Assembly (NCBI GenBank): GCA_027449025.1
Contig: DAIDMK010000003.1
Coordinates: 1-64,000, forward strand
Source: Lutibacter sp.
GTDB taxonomy: Bacteria; Bacteroidota; Bacteroidia; Flavobacteriales; Flavobacteriaceae
Length of the DNA stretch: 64,000 bases
Reading direction: 5' to 3'
Shown one piece after another: positions 8,158 to 15,362 of this stretch. The notes below the pieces were generated by a model. It had not been told where the DNA came from. It did not search any database and saw only the letters and a program-made list of their open reading frames with translations. The first letter of the stretch is position 1. The number at the start of each line of letters is the position of its first letter. The translations under genes were made by a program, and so were the position numbers.

Positions 8158-8872
8158 TAATTCAAGTTGGTTACGAACCAAAAATTGGTTCAATGTAATA
8201 GCAAAAAAACCTAACCCAAAGATTGATGCAAATAAAAAATATTAAGGGAGTTAAAAGAATTTTTAAACGTTATTAGCGCTAACCTAGAATTAAAAAATTG
8301 TTCGCAGGAAAACCCTCTGATTTTAGCAGAAACAGGAATTTAAAGATGGACAAAACTATATTTTTGATACTCAATATGCTCAAACGAAGTTTGGTTATAT
8401 AAGTGCTAAATTTTTTTGAACTGCGTGATAATGAAAACATTAGTTGCTTAAGAGCGGCGTTTACCATTCGGAGAAAGAAGCTAAAATATTCATTTTTTAA
8501 GGTATGGAACAAGTTGTTAGTAGATTGTTTCTATATATTGTGGAAATATCCCAAACGCTCACCAATTAGAACTATTTAGCAGTCATAGCGTTTGGAGCAG
8601 TGAACAATATTTTTATGCTTTAAATTTTGTGGCAAACATACCAAGCATTATAGAAAAACAGCGAGAGCTGTTATTGGAAAATAAAAATAAGCAACGAATC
8701 CGTAATTATAAAATCAATCAAAACATCAGTATTGGAAGTATGAAAAACAAAATTCAAGACTTAATTTAAACAACATATTGAACCAATTAAGCCTATAAGA
8801 AGCAATTCGAGAAAAACAGTAAAAAAAAGCCCCAGACAAAACTTTAACTAATTAAAAAGAGCTGCTTAATGC
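8158..8872 (+). pseudogene. Degenerate IS4-type transposase (copy 2)
   Basis: Translating the plus strand in shifting frames recovers an IS4-family transposase in pieces. First comes an N-terminal stretch shared with the relic at 2136, then FELRDNENISCLRAAFTIRRKK and the KYSFFKVWNKLLVDCFY block, then SSHSVWSSEQYFYALNF. The tail is RNYKINQNISIGSMKNKI followed by HIEPIKPIRSNSRK. Stops and frameshifts break it many times and the region between the N-terminal block and the tail is largely gone. Both ends align with copy 1, so the element boundaries can be read approximately as 8158 and 8872. It is dead. Confidence 0.8.
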
Positions 8873-8892
8873 TTAACTTAATAGCATTGGGC

Positions 8893-9363
8893 TTAGGTGG
8901 TTAAACAAAAACCATTATTATCCTTTGTTGATGACATCACAAATGTGCTTTGCACGTTGCCAACTGAATCTAAAACAGATAATTTATTTTTCAAAAAAGC
9001 CTGATAACTGTTCATGTCTTTTACAATTATTTTTAATAAGTAATCGTAATTTCCAGCTACGTGAAAGCATTCCATCACTTCATCAATTTTGTTTATGGCA
9101 TTTTCAAACCGTGTAATCATCTCCTTTGAATGGACCAATAATGTTACCTGACAAAAGACTTCAATCGTATAGCCCACTTTTTCTTTGTCCAAGACGGCAA
9201 TATAATTTTTAATCACTCCAGCTTTTTCTAGCCTTTTAATGCGCTCGTACGTGGGTGTTTGCGTCAACCCAATTTTTAAGGCGATTTCTTTAATGTTCGC
9301 TTTAGAATTTTGCTGAAGGAGATTTAGTATTTTTTTATCTGTTAAATCTAAGTTGATAATCAT
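8893..9363 (-). CDS. Lrp/AsnC-family transcriptional regulator
   Basis: 156 residues with the two domains of the family. The N-terminal helix-turn-helix covers about residues 5-60 (DLTDKKILNLLQQNSKANIK, then GLTQTPTYERIKRLEKAGVI). The C-terminal RAM/AsnC ligand-binding domain is marked by VLLVHSKEMI, MECFHVAGNYDYLLKI and FLKNKLSVL. It is transcribed divergently from the methionine gamma-lyase-like gene across a 156-base AT-rich spacer, the usual arrangement for an Lrp-type regulator and its target, so it probably senses an amino acid such as methionine (inference). Confidence 0.92.
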   Translation of the reverse strand: MIINLDLTDKKILNLLQQNSKANIKEIALKIGLTQTPTYERIKRLEKAGVIKNYIAVLDKEKVGYTIEVFCQVTLLVHSKEMITRFENAINKIDEVMECFHVAGNYDYLLKIIVKDMNSYQAFLKNKLSVLDSVGNVQSTFVMSSTKDNNGFCLTT

Positions 9364-9519
9364 AATCAGTAATTTTTTCTAAAAATAATTAAAAATATTT
9401 ATGATGAAAGTAAATTATTCTTTTATTATGATTGGATATAGTAAAATACACTAAAAATATAATTTTAATCAGTTTATTAAGTTGAAGTTTGTTAATTTTA
9501 TATGATAAATTTTTTAATT
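9364..9519. promoter_or_regulatory. Divergent AT-rich control region of the Lrp-type regulator and lyase
   Basis: The 156-base spacer is about 85 percent A+T by eye, with imperfect A/T inverted repeats (for example around AATAATTAAAAATATTT at 9385), as expected for Lrp-type binding. No clear TAnnTTTG element is seen for either gene. The assignment is by position only. Confidence 0.4.
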
Positions 9520-10719
9520 ATGAGCAACAAACCGGCAAATAGAATCCAGGATTTACAATATTTTGGAGAGTATGGAGGCGTAAATCCTTCCATTTCAGAT
9601 TCAGCAACTTATACATTTTTACATGCAAAAACAATGCTCGATACTTTTGAGGGTCATGCGGAAGGCTGTTATTTGTATTCTCGTCATTCAAGTCCAAGTA
9701 ATTTATATTTAAGTGAGGCTTTGTCTGCGATGGAATTTACAGAAACTGCAAATGTGGCAGCATCTGGAATGGGCGCAATAACATCGGTTTTTTTGCAAGT
9801 ATGTGGCGCAGGTGATCACATTGTTTCTGGAAGAACAATTTACGGAGGTACTTATGCTTTTCTAAAAAACTTTGCGCCAAAACTCAATATTGCCACGTCA
9901 TTTGTTGATATTACTTCCTTGGAAAAAGTTGAAGCAGCGATAAAGCCAAATACAAAAATGATTTATTGTGAGGCAGAGAGCAACCCACTTTTAGAAATTG
10001 CAAACTTACCCGAATTGGCTAAAATTGCTAAGAAACATAATATAAAATTGGTGGTGGATAATACTTTTACGCCATTAATATTTTCAGCGGAAAAATTGGG
10101 TGCAGATATAACCATTCACAGTTTAACAAAGTTTATAAACGGAACAAATGATACTGTTGGCGGGGTTGTTTGTGGATCAACCGAATTTATAAACAGTTTG
10201 AGAAATGTACATGATGGTGCAGCGATGCTATTGGGTCCAGTGATGGATAGTTTAAGAGCCGCAAGTATTTTGAAAAACTTAAGAACGCTGCATATCAGAA
10301 TGAAAAAGCACAGTGAAAACGCACTGTATTTAGCTGAAAATTTTGAAAGAGACGGATTAAAAGTAGTGTATCCCGGTTTAAAAAGCCATAAAAATCATGA
10401 GCTTTTTAAATCTATGTACAACGAAGAATATGGTTTTGGAGGTATTATGACAATTGATGTAGGTAATTTAGAAAAGGCGAATGAATTAATGGAATTGATG
10501 CAACATGAAAATTTGGGATATTTGGCGGTAAGCTTAGGGTTTTATAAAACATTATTTAGTGCGCCAGGCACAAGCACTTCTTCAGAAATTCCTATAGAGG
10601 AGCAAAAAGAAATGGGTCTTTCCAGCGGAATAGTCAGAATGTCAGTTGGTTTGGATAACGATATTGATAGAACGTACAGAGCGATGCGAAAATGCATGAA
10701 ACAAGTAGGCGTTTTATAG
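9520..10719 (+). CDS. PLP-dependent Cys/Met metabolism enzyme, probably methionine gamma-lyase
   Basis: 399 residues from the ATG at 9520 (MSNKPANRIQDLQ), preferred over an ATG six codons earlier because the family begins here. Fold-type I PLP enzyme of the cystathionine gamma-synthase family. It has YSRHSSPSNLYL, the VAASGMGAITSVFLQ cofactor phosphate site, YCEAESNPLLEIAN, the Asp in VVDNTFTPL, and the Schiff-base lysine in IHSLTKFINGTNDTVGG (around residue 205). The C-terminal substrate Arg lies in GIVRMSVGLDN. By similarity the reaction is elimination of methanethiol from methionine, but cystathionine lyase or synthase activities in the same family cannot be excluded. Confidence 0.8.
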   Translation: MSNKPANRIQDLQYFGEYGGVNPSISDSATYTFLHAKTMLDTFEGHAEGCYLYSRHSSPSNLYLSEALSAMEFTETANVAASGMGAITSVFLQVCGAGDHIVSGRTIYGGTYAFLKNFAPKLNIATSFVDITSLEKVEAAIKPNTKMIYCEAESNPLLEIANLPELAKIAKKHNIKLVVDNTFTPLIFSAEKLGADITIHSLTKFINGTNDTVGGVVCGSTEFINSLRNVHDGAAMLLGPVMDSLRAASILKNLRTLHIRMKKHSENALYLAENFERDGLKVVYPGLKSHKNHELFKSMYNEEYGFGGIMTIDVGNLEKANELMELMQHENLGYLAVSLGFYKTLFSAPGTSTSSEIPIEEQKEMGLSSGIVRMSVGLDNDIDRTYRAMRKCMKQVGVL

Positions 10720-10777
10720 GTCAAAATTAAAATTTAAAATTTGATTAATTTTATTGCTACAATTATATAAATTGGTG

Positions 10778-10809
10778 AAAACCCCATTCATTTTTGAATG
10801 GGGTTTTTC
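10778..10809 (+). terminator. Intrinsic terminator after the lyase gene
   Basis: A 12-bp perfect stem (AAACCCCATTCA / TGAATGGGGTTT, 10779-10790 and 10795-10806) with a four-base loop, followed by a T run. It ends the lyase transcript 60 bases past its stop. A 92-bp dispersed repeat begins right at its 3' side. Confidence 0.8.
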
Positions 10810-10900
10810 ATCTGTTTAAATTTTAATTTTTTACAGGTAACAGCTGCTGTTCGCTATGAATCATTTCTTTACCTATCAAAATTTGTTATGCTCGTTTCAT
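10809..10900 (+). repeat. 92-bp dispersed intergenic repeat, copy 1
   Basis: This stretch aligns without a gap to 47773-47864; by hand count 77 of 92 positions are identical, and the last 22 bases (including TTGTTATGCTCGTTTCAT) are the same. Both copies start with CATCTGTT, which can pair with AACAGMTG about 30 bases further on, and both directly follow a hairpin. It separates the lyase from the transporter gene. No open frame covers it on either strand. Confidence 0.7.
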
Positions 10901-10950
10901 TTGCAAAAACTTTTAAAATTCCGTATCATTACAAATCCAAAAAATATTAA

Positions 10951-12432
10951 ATGCGAGACAACAACCAAAACCTATCTGAAATAGAAATTCAAAACCAAAA
11001 AATTATCGACAATAAGGAACTAAATCTTTATGAAGCATTGATTCCTGTTGTTATTCTTATGATGATGCTTGCTTACAACATATTTTTTGCTGGGGGCGAA
11101 TTGTTGGGCGAATATTCCAACCAGTTTATTTTATTGATGGGCGGCGTAATCGCTTCCATAGTCGGGTTTTTTAACAAAGTTTCTTTAAAAATTATGATTA
11201 ATGAAATTTGGGAAAATTTGAAAAGTGTTTTTGTGCCGATTATGATATTATTTTTGGTGGGAGCTTTGGCCGGCACTTGGCTAGTAAGCGGCATTATTCC
11301 TGCGATGGTGTACTACGGACTTCAAGTATTGAGTCCAGGAATTTTTTTGCCGGCATCCGTTATAATTGCAGGGGTTATTTCCGTAGCAACAGGAAGTTCT
11401 TGGACTACCTCCGCAACCGTTGGAATCGCTTTGGTGGGGATTGGTACTGCATTGGGAATTCCAACAGGGATGATTGCCGGCGCCGTAATTTCTGGTGCTT
11501 ATTTTGGAGATAAAATGTCGCCGTTGAGTGATACTACAAATCTTGCCCCAGCAATGGCGGGAACAGATTTGTTTACGCATATAAGATATATGACCATAAC
11601 AACTATTCCATCTATAACAATTACCATAATTGTTTTTAGTATCTTGAGTTTTAATATTGACACGACAGGTACTGCAGATATTAGTGGATTGTTAAACACT
11701 ATAGAAAGCACTTTTAATATTACACCTTATTTATTTATTGTGCCATTGGTTGTGATAGGTTTAATTGTAACAAAAACAAAACCTTTAATTGCTTTGGGAA
11801 TTGGCGTTGTTTTGGCTGCGGTGTTTGCATTTATTTTTCAGGCAGAAATATTAGGCAATTTGGCGCCTTCAAATTTTAGGGCGATTGTAAATGCTATGTT
11901 TGTGGATACGGAGATTGTAACAGACAATGTGAAATTAAACGAACTGTTTAGTGCTGGAGGAATGAAAGGGATGTTATGGACAATTTTTTTAATTTGCTGT
12001 GCGATGGTTTTTGGAGGAACCATGGATGCTATTGGTGCTTTGGCAAAAATTACCAAAGAATTACTAAAAATTGCTACTTCTATTTTTGGACTCTTTGCAA
12101 GCACGGTAATTAGTTGCATTGGATTAAATGCAATTGCATCCGACCAATATTTAGCCATTGTAATTCCCGGTAAAATGTTTAAAAAAGCTTTTGAAGATAG
12201 GGAATTGGCTCCAGAGAATTTGAGCAGAACTTTAGAAGACTCAGGAACGGTAACATCCGCTTTAATTCCTTGGAATACCTGTGGTGCTTACCAAAGCGGT
12301 GTACTTGGCGTTCCGGTGGCCGATTATGCTATTTATGCCATATTTAACTGGTTAAGTCCAATAATGACCTTAATATTTGCAGGGTTCCAAATAAAAATAA
12401 AGCAACTTGTGACTGAGAAAGTTAAAAGTTAA
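10951..12432 (+). CDS. NhaC-family Na+/H+ antiporter or related amino acid transporter
   Basis: 493 residues with a short charged N-terminus and about eleven to twelve hydrophobic segments, for example LYEALIPVVILMMMLAYNI, VFVPIMILFLVGALAGTWLV and IFLPASVIIAGVISVATGSS. Signature blocks of the NhaC superfamily are ATGSSWTTSATVGIALVGIG, GAVISGAYFGDKMSPLSDTT and, near the C-terminus, LEDSGTVTSALIPWNTCGAY. The family exchanges Na+ and H+; some NhaC-type proteins have been proposed as methionine transporters (MetT). Its position just after a methionine gamma-lyase-like gene and an Lrp-type regulator makes a substrate-uptake role attractive (inference). A terminator separates it from the lyase, so it has its own promoter. 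Confidence 0.85.
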   Translation: MRDNNQNLSEIEIQNQKIIDNKELNLYEALIPVVILMMMLAYNIFFAGGELLGEYSNQFILLMGGVIASIVGFFNKVSLKIMINEIWENLKSVFVPIMILFLVGALAGTWLVSGIIPAMVYYGLQVLSPGIFLPASVIIAGVISVATGSSWTTSATVGIALVGIGTALGIPTGMIAGAVISGAYFGDKMSPLSDTTNLAPAMAGTDLFTHIRYMTITTIPSITITIIVFSILSFNIDTTGTADISGLLNTIESTFNITPYLFIVPLVVIGLIVTKTKPLIALGIGVVLAAVFAFIFQAEILGNLAPSNFRAIVNAMFVDTEIVTDNVKLNELFSAGGMKGMLWTIFLICCAMVFGGTMDAIGALAKITKELLKIATSIFGLFASTVISCIGLNAIASDQYLAIVIPGKMFKKAFEDRELAPENLSRTLEDSGTVTSALIPWNTCGAYQSGVLGVPVADYAIYAIFNWLSPIMTLIFAGFQIKIKQLVTEKVKS

Positions 12433-12484
12433 AAAGCCTCCTAAACCCCAAATGGGAAAATAAATACCGCAGGTAAAAAATTCA

Positions 12485-12575
12485 ATACGATTAACTCCCC
12501 GCTAGAGAAACCTATTCCGTTTTTAGTACGGGAGGGCATGAGTGTGTAAAAAACATAAGAAGAAAAAATTAATAA
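12485..12575 (+). repeat. C/G-rich dispersed repeat, copy 1
   Basis: ACTCCCCGCTAGAGAAACC, then TCCGTTTTTAGTACGGGAGGG, then GTGTGTAAAAAACATAA; the same order of words recurs at 45130-45214 (TTCCCCTCTTGAGAACC, CCCGTTTTTAGAACGGGAGG, GTGTGTAAAAAACCTAA). The centre forms a short hairpin (TCCGT...ACGGA; CCCGTT...AACGGG in the other copy). Both copies lie downstream of plus-strand genes in the same orientation. Confidence 0.65.
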
Positions 12576-12689
12576 AATCCGTTCGGTATTAGTTTGGGAA
12601 GTTTGAGGAAGAATTAAAAAATTTGTTGCTAAATATTAGGGTTGTTTCACACCTTACTTCCTCACTATTTTTTTTTGTTAAAGGTGCAA

Positions 12690-12908
12690 CTAAATATCAT
12701 TCAGCGATTTAGGTTTGTGTATTTTGTTTATTGAGAAATCTTGTTTAAGTATCTTTAGAGCATGTTTATACGTAGAATTCAAGCGGTTCGATAAGCGTTC
12801 TTGTAATAAATAAGAATTCTGGTAATTACCAGCATTTATGTCAAATTGAAAAAGCTTATAGAATATCCAAAACAGGTTTGAAAAGAAGACTCATTTTTCG
12901 TTTTCCAT
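12690..12908 (-). pseudogene. Fragment of an unidentified protein-coding gene
   Basis: On the minus strand a frame of 67 codons is open from 12890 down to a stop at 12690-12692, with one more stop (12891-12893) between it and a possible ATG at 12906-12908. The residues have a natural protein composition (for example KLFQFDINAGNYQNSYLLQE and STYKHALKILKQDF) rather than that of random AT-rich DNA, so it is probably the C-terminal remnant of a decayed gene. I do not recognise the family. The rest of the 668-base gap (12433-13100) holds the repeat at 12485 and otherwise nothing I can identify. Confidence 0.4.
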
Positions 12909-13100
12909 AAGATTACAAAAGGGGATTGAGGTATATTTATTTTATTTTCTTTGTGCCCCCAATAAGGATTTAAGAACAAATAAATTCATCATATTAAATA
13001 GACGGTAAGATATAAGGAATAGAAAATGTGATATACGGTTGATTGCTACCACAATAGTTTTTTATTTTTTTCTATATTCTTTCGTCTGGTTAATAGTATT

Positions 13101-13715
13101 TTATTTAACGATACTATGATGTACCATACTGTGAGATCCATCATTCCAAAGTGTTAAAATATCGGTCGCAACTTGAGCACCACTGCCTGCTGCAATTGCG
13201 AACTGACTTCTCCACCCAGCTAGGATGCCTGCCACATATATACCATCTGTAACCAAATGGTTGTCGTTTTTTAACATCACACGTTCTTTTTGTGGCGGCA
13301 AACTGTGGTGAGGAATTACATATTGCATAAGACCTTCTATGTTAAAAAGATTTGAAGGACCAACAGCCACTACAATAGATTTTGCACGGTAAGAATTTTT
13401 ATTGGTGAATACCGTAAAATTCGGAAACGCTCCTTCAATTTTGATCACCTTTTCATGGTCTATCTGAATGACATGCGGATATAAATCAGAAAGTTGGACG
13501 AGTCCATCTGCCAAAACCTGATCGCCCCTCGTTCCTTTTTTTAATCCTAATACATTGTTGAGCAAAGCTTCCTTTAAAGCCGAACTCTTTTGGTGAGTAA
13601 CAATGCCAATCTTTTTATTACTTGCAAAGGGTTTATCAACTGCCGAGCCTAAAATTAAGGCGCAAGAAAGTCCGGCCGCGCTTCCTCCTATTATTAATAC
13701 GTCAAATCCATCCAT
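13101..13715 (-). CDS. Short FAD-dependent oxidoreductase, thioredoxin reductase-like, lacking the NADPH domain
   Basis: 204 residues. The N-terminus is an FAD-binding Rossmann motif of the variant GGSAAGLSCALILGSA (residues 10-25), preceded by MDGFDVLII. The C-terminus carries the second FAD motif VTDGIYVAGILAGWRSQFAI (about 155-175), as in thioredoxin reductases. Between them only about 120 residues remain, so the usual inserted NADPH-binding domain (GxGxxA and the CxxC pair) is absent. Either it is a compact family that takes electrons from a partner or it derives from a deletion; the reading frame is intact, favouring the first. It is followed 10 bases upstream by marC on the same strand, so they are probably co-transcribed. 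Confidence 0.7.
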   Translation of the reverse strand: MDGFDVLIIGGSAAGLSCALILGSAVDKPFASNKKIGIVTHQKSSALKEALLNNVLGLKKGTRGDQVLADGLVQLSDLYPHVIQIDHEKVIKIEGAFPNFTVFTNKNSYRAKSIVVAVGPSNLFNIEGLMQYVIPHHSLPPQKERVMLKNDNHLVTDGIYVAGILAGWRSQFAIAAGSGAQVATDILTLWNDGSHSMVHHSIVK

Positions 13716-13725
13716 ATTTAAGAAT

Positions 13726-14310
13726 TTAATTTTGAAATAATCCCTGAATGTTCGAGGTGAATAGCTTAACGGCTATTGCCAAAAGCACCACGCCAAATAC
13801 TTTTCTAATAATATTGATTCCGTTTTTGCCTATTAATTTTTCAATTTTTACGGAAGTTTTAAGCACAATATACAAGAAAATTGTATTGATAATAATGGCA
13901 ATTACAATATTTATGGTTGAAAACTCAGCCCTTAATGAAAGCAATGTGGTTAAACTTCCCGGTCCCGCCAATAATGGAAATGCCAAAGGAAATATCGAAG
14001 CTGTTTTGGCATTCGTCTCTTCTTCTTTGTAAAGGGAAATTCCCAAAATCATTTCCAGAGCCAAAAAAAACAGGATAAATGAGCCTGCAACCGCAAAAGA
14101 GTTGACGTCAATTCCAATTAAGTTTAAAATACTTTTTCCCAAAAACAGGAAAGTAATCATAATAATAGCCGCAACTAATGATGCTTTTCCTGAGTGAAGG
14201 TGGCCAAATTTTACACGTAAATCTATAATAATTGGTATGCTGCCTATTATGTCGATTACTGCAAACAATACCATGGTTGCAGTGACTATTTCCTTAAAAT
14301 TTATTTCCAT
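13726..14310 (-). CDS. marC: MarC-family integral membrane protein
   Basis: 194 residues from the ATG at 14310 (MEINFKEIV), preferred over an upstream ATG because the family starts with this segment. Six membrane helices are visible: FKEIVTATMVLFAVIDIIGS (with the family's IGSIPI motif), ASLVAAIIMITFLFLGKSIL, FAVAGSFILFFLALEMILGI, FPLAFPLLAGPGSLTTLLSL, IVIAIIINTIFLYIVL, and VFGVVLLAIAVKLF. The PLAFPLLAGPG block is diagnostic. MarC proteins lie in the inner membrane; despite the name a drug-resistance role was withdrawn and the function is unsettled. It is divergent from the DUF3109 gene. Confidence 0.9.
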   Translation of the reverse strand: MEINFKEIVTATMVLFAVIDIIGSIPIIIDLRVKFGHLHSGKASLVAAIIMITFLFLGKSILNLIGIDVNSFAVAGSFILFFLALEMILGISLYKEEETNAKTASIFPLAFPLLAGPGSLTTLLSLRAEFSTINIVIAIIINTIFLYIVLKTSVKIEKLIGKNGINIIRKVFGVVLLAIAVKLFTSNIQGLFQN

Positions 14311-14333
14311 TGTTACCTTTTTTAAAAGAGTGG

Positions 14334-14341
14334 CAAAAGTA
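14334..14341 (-). promoter_or_regulatory. -7 element for marC
   Basis: On the minus strand TACTTTTG (plus strand CAAAAGTA) matches TAnnTTTG about 23 bases before the marC ATG. The matching -33 TTTG is not at an ideal distance (TTTG 23 bases further upstream). Confidence 0.35.
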
Positions 14342-14387
14342 TCCAATCAAAAATTGATTTAAAACAAAAGTAATGTAAAAAAATAGT

Positions 14388-14395
14388 TATTTTTG
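14388..14395 (+). promoter_or_regulatory. TATTTTTG -7 element four bases before the DUF3109 ATG
   Basis: TATTTTTG ends four bases before ATG at 14400, exactly as at rbfA. Transcription from it would start at the initiation codon, so the message is probably leaderless. Confidence 0.5.
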
Positions 14396-14399
14396 CCGA

Positions 14400-14963
14400 A
14401 TGTTTCAATTAGGAAAAACCATAGTTTCAGAAGAGATTATAGAGAAAGATTTTGTCTGTAATCTATCAGCCTGCAAAGGCAAATGTTGTGTTGACGGAGA
14501 AGCCGGCGCTCCGTTGGATGAAGATGAATTGCAAATTCTTATGGATATTTACCCAAAGGTGAAGCCTTTTTTAAGACCGGAAGGAATAGAAGCCATTGAG
14601 GCTCAGGGGCTTTTTACCATGGATGAAGGAGAATATGAAACCACCTTAATTGACGGAAAAGATTGCGCTTATGCTATATATGATGCAAATAATATCGTTA
14701 AATGCGGTATTGAAGAAGCTTACAATCAAGGCGCAATAGATTGGAAAAAACCTATTTCCTGTCATTTATACCCAATCCGCATTACGGACTACACCGAATT
14801 TTCAGCAGTAAATTACCACAAATGGCCAATTTGTGATGACGCCTGTATTTTGGGCAAAGAACTGCAAGTGCCTGTTTACAAATTTGTGAAAGATGCATTA
14901 ATCAGAAAATTTGGAAAGGATTGGTATTTGGAACTTGAAAAAGTTGCTAAAAATCACAAATAA
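14400..14963 (+). CDS. DUF3109 family protein (cysteine-rich, putative metal or Fe-S binding)
   Basis: 187 residues with a cysteine cluster CNLSACKGKCCVDG near residues 20-33 and further cysteines in DGKDCAYAIYDA, VKCGIEEAY, PISCHLYPIRI and WPICDDACILG. The order CxxxxCxGxCC ... C ... C ... CHLYP is that of DUF3109, a relative of the YkgJ zinc or iron-binding family. The protein is probably cytoplasmic, and its function is not established. It is single, divergent from marC, with a promoter that appears to give a leaderless transcript. Confidence 0.88.
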   Translation: MFQLGKTIVSEEIIEKDFVCNLSACKGKCCVDGEAGAPLDEDELQILMDIYPKVKPFLRPEGIEAIEAQGLFTMDEGEYETTLIDGKDCAYAIYDANNIVKCGIEEAYNQGAIDWKKPISCHLYPIRITDYTEFSAVNYHKWPICDDACILGKELQVPVYKFVKDALIRKFGKDWYLELEKVAKNHK

Positions 14964-15028
14964 ATCACTCATAAAGCCATAGTTTAAATTATTTTTCTAT
15001 ATTAGTAAGTACTATTGCTATGTGAAAA

Positions 15029-15241
15029 ATGGAAAAGATTAATAAACAAGCGATTATCAGGATAAAAAAAGTAATTTTTATCATTATAATGTTGTGTTTA
15101 TTTCAATCGTTTAGCCAATCTCAAATTTCATTCGGGCAATTATCTGTAAAAGAGGGATAATTACAAAAGAATGTGTTATCTGTTGCCCAAGATGGTGCAG
15201 GTTATTTATGGATTGCCACACATAATGCCCCTTATAGATAG
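15029..15241 (+). pseudogene. Decayed N-terminal fragment of a second hybrid two-component regulator
   Basis: From the ATG at 15029 one frame gives a signal-peptide-like start (KKVIFIIIMLCLFQSFSQ), then ISFGQLSVKEG, an in-frame stop, LQKNVLSVAQDGAGYLWIAT and HNAPYR, then another stop. Apart from the stop it reads as the first beta-propeller repeat (Reg_prop) of a hybrid histidine kinase: the pattern QDxxGxLWIATxxGLYR is the same as in the intact gene 120 bases downstream. The rest of the gene is missing. The remainder of the 14964-15362 gap shows nothing else. Confidence 0.7.
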
Positions 15242-15362
15242 TATAGAAAAACAGTATAAACAGAATAAACAGTTCTTATAACAGAGTAAGTAGAGAAAAG
15301 TTTAATTCGCCTTGAGTTTACAGAATTTACCCCTTGAAATTTTTATAAAGAATTGGTTAAAA

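Noticed and set aside
12690-12908. Assigning a transposase or integrase function to the remnant
   Set aside because: Residues show no catalytic motif that I recognise.
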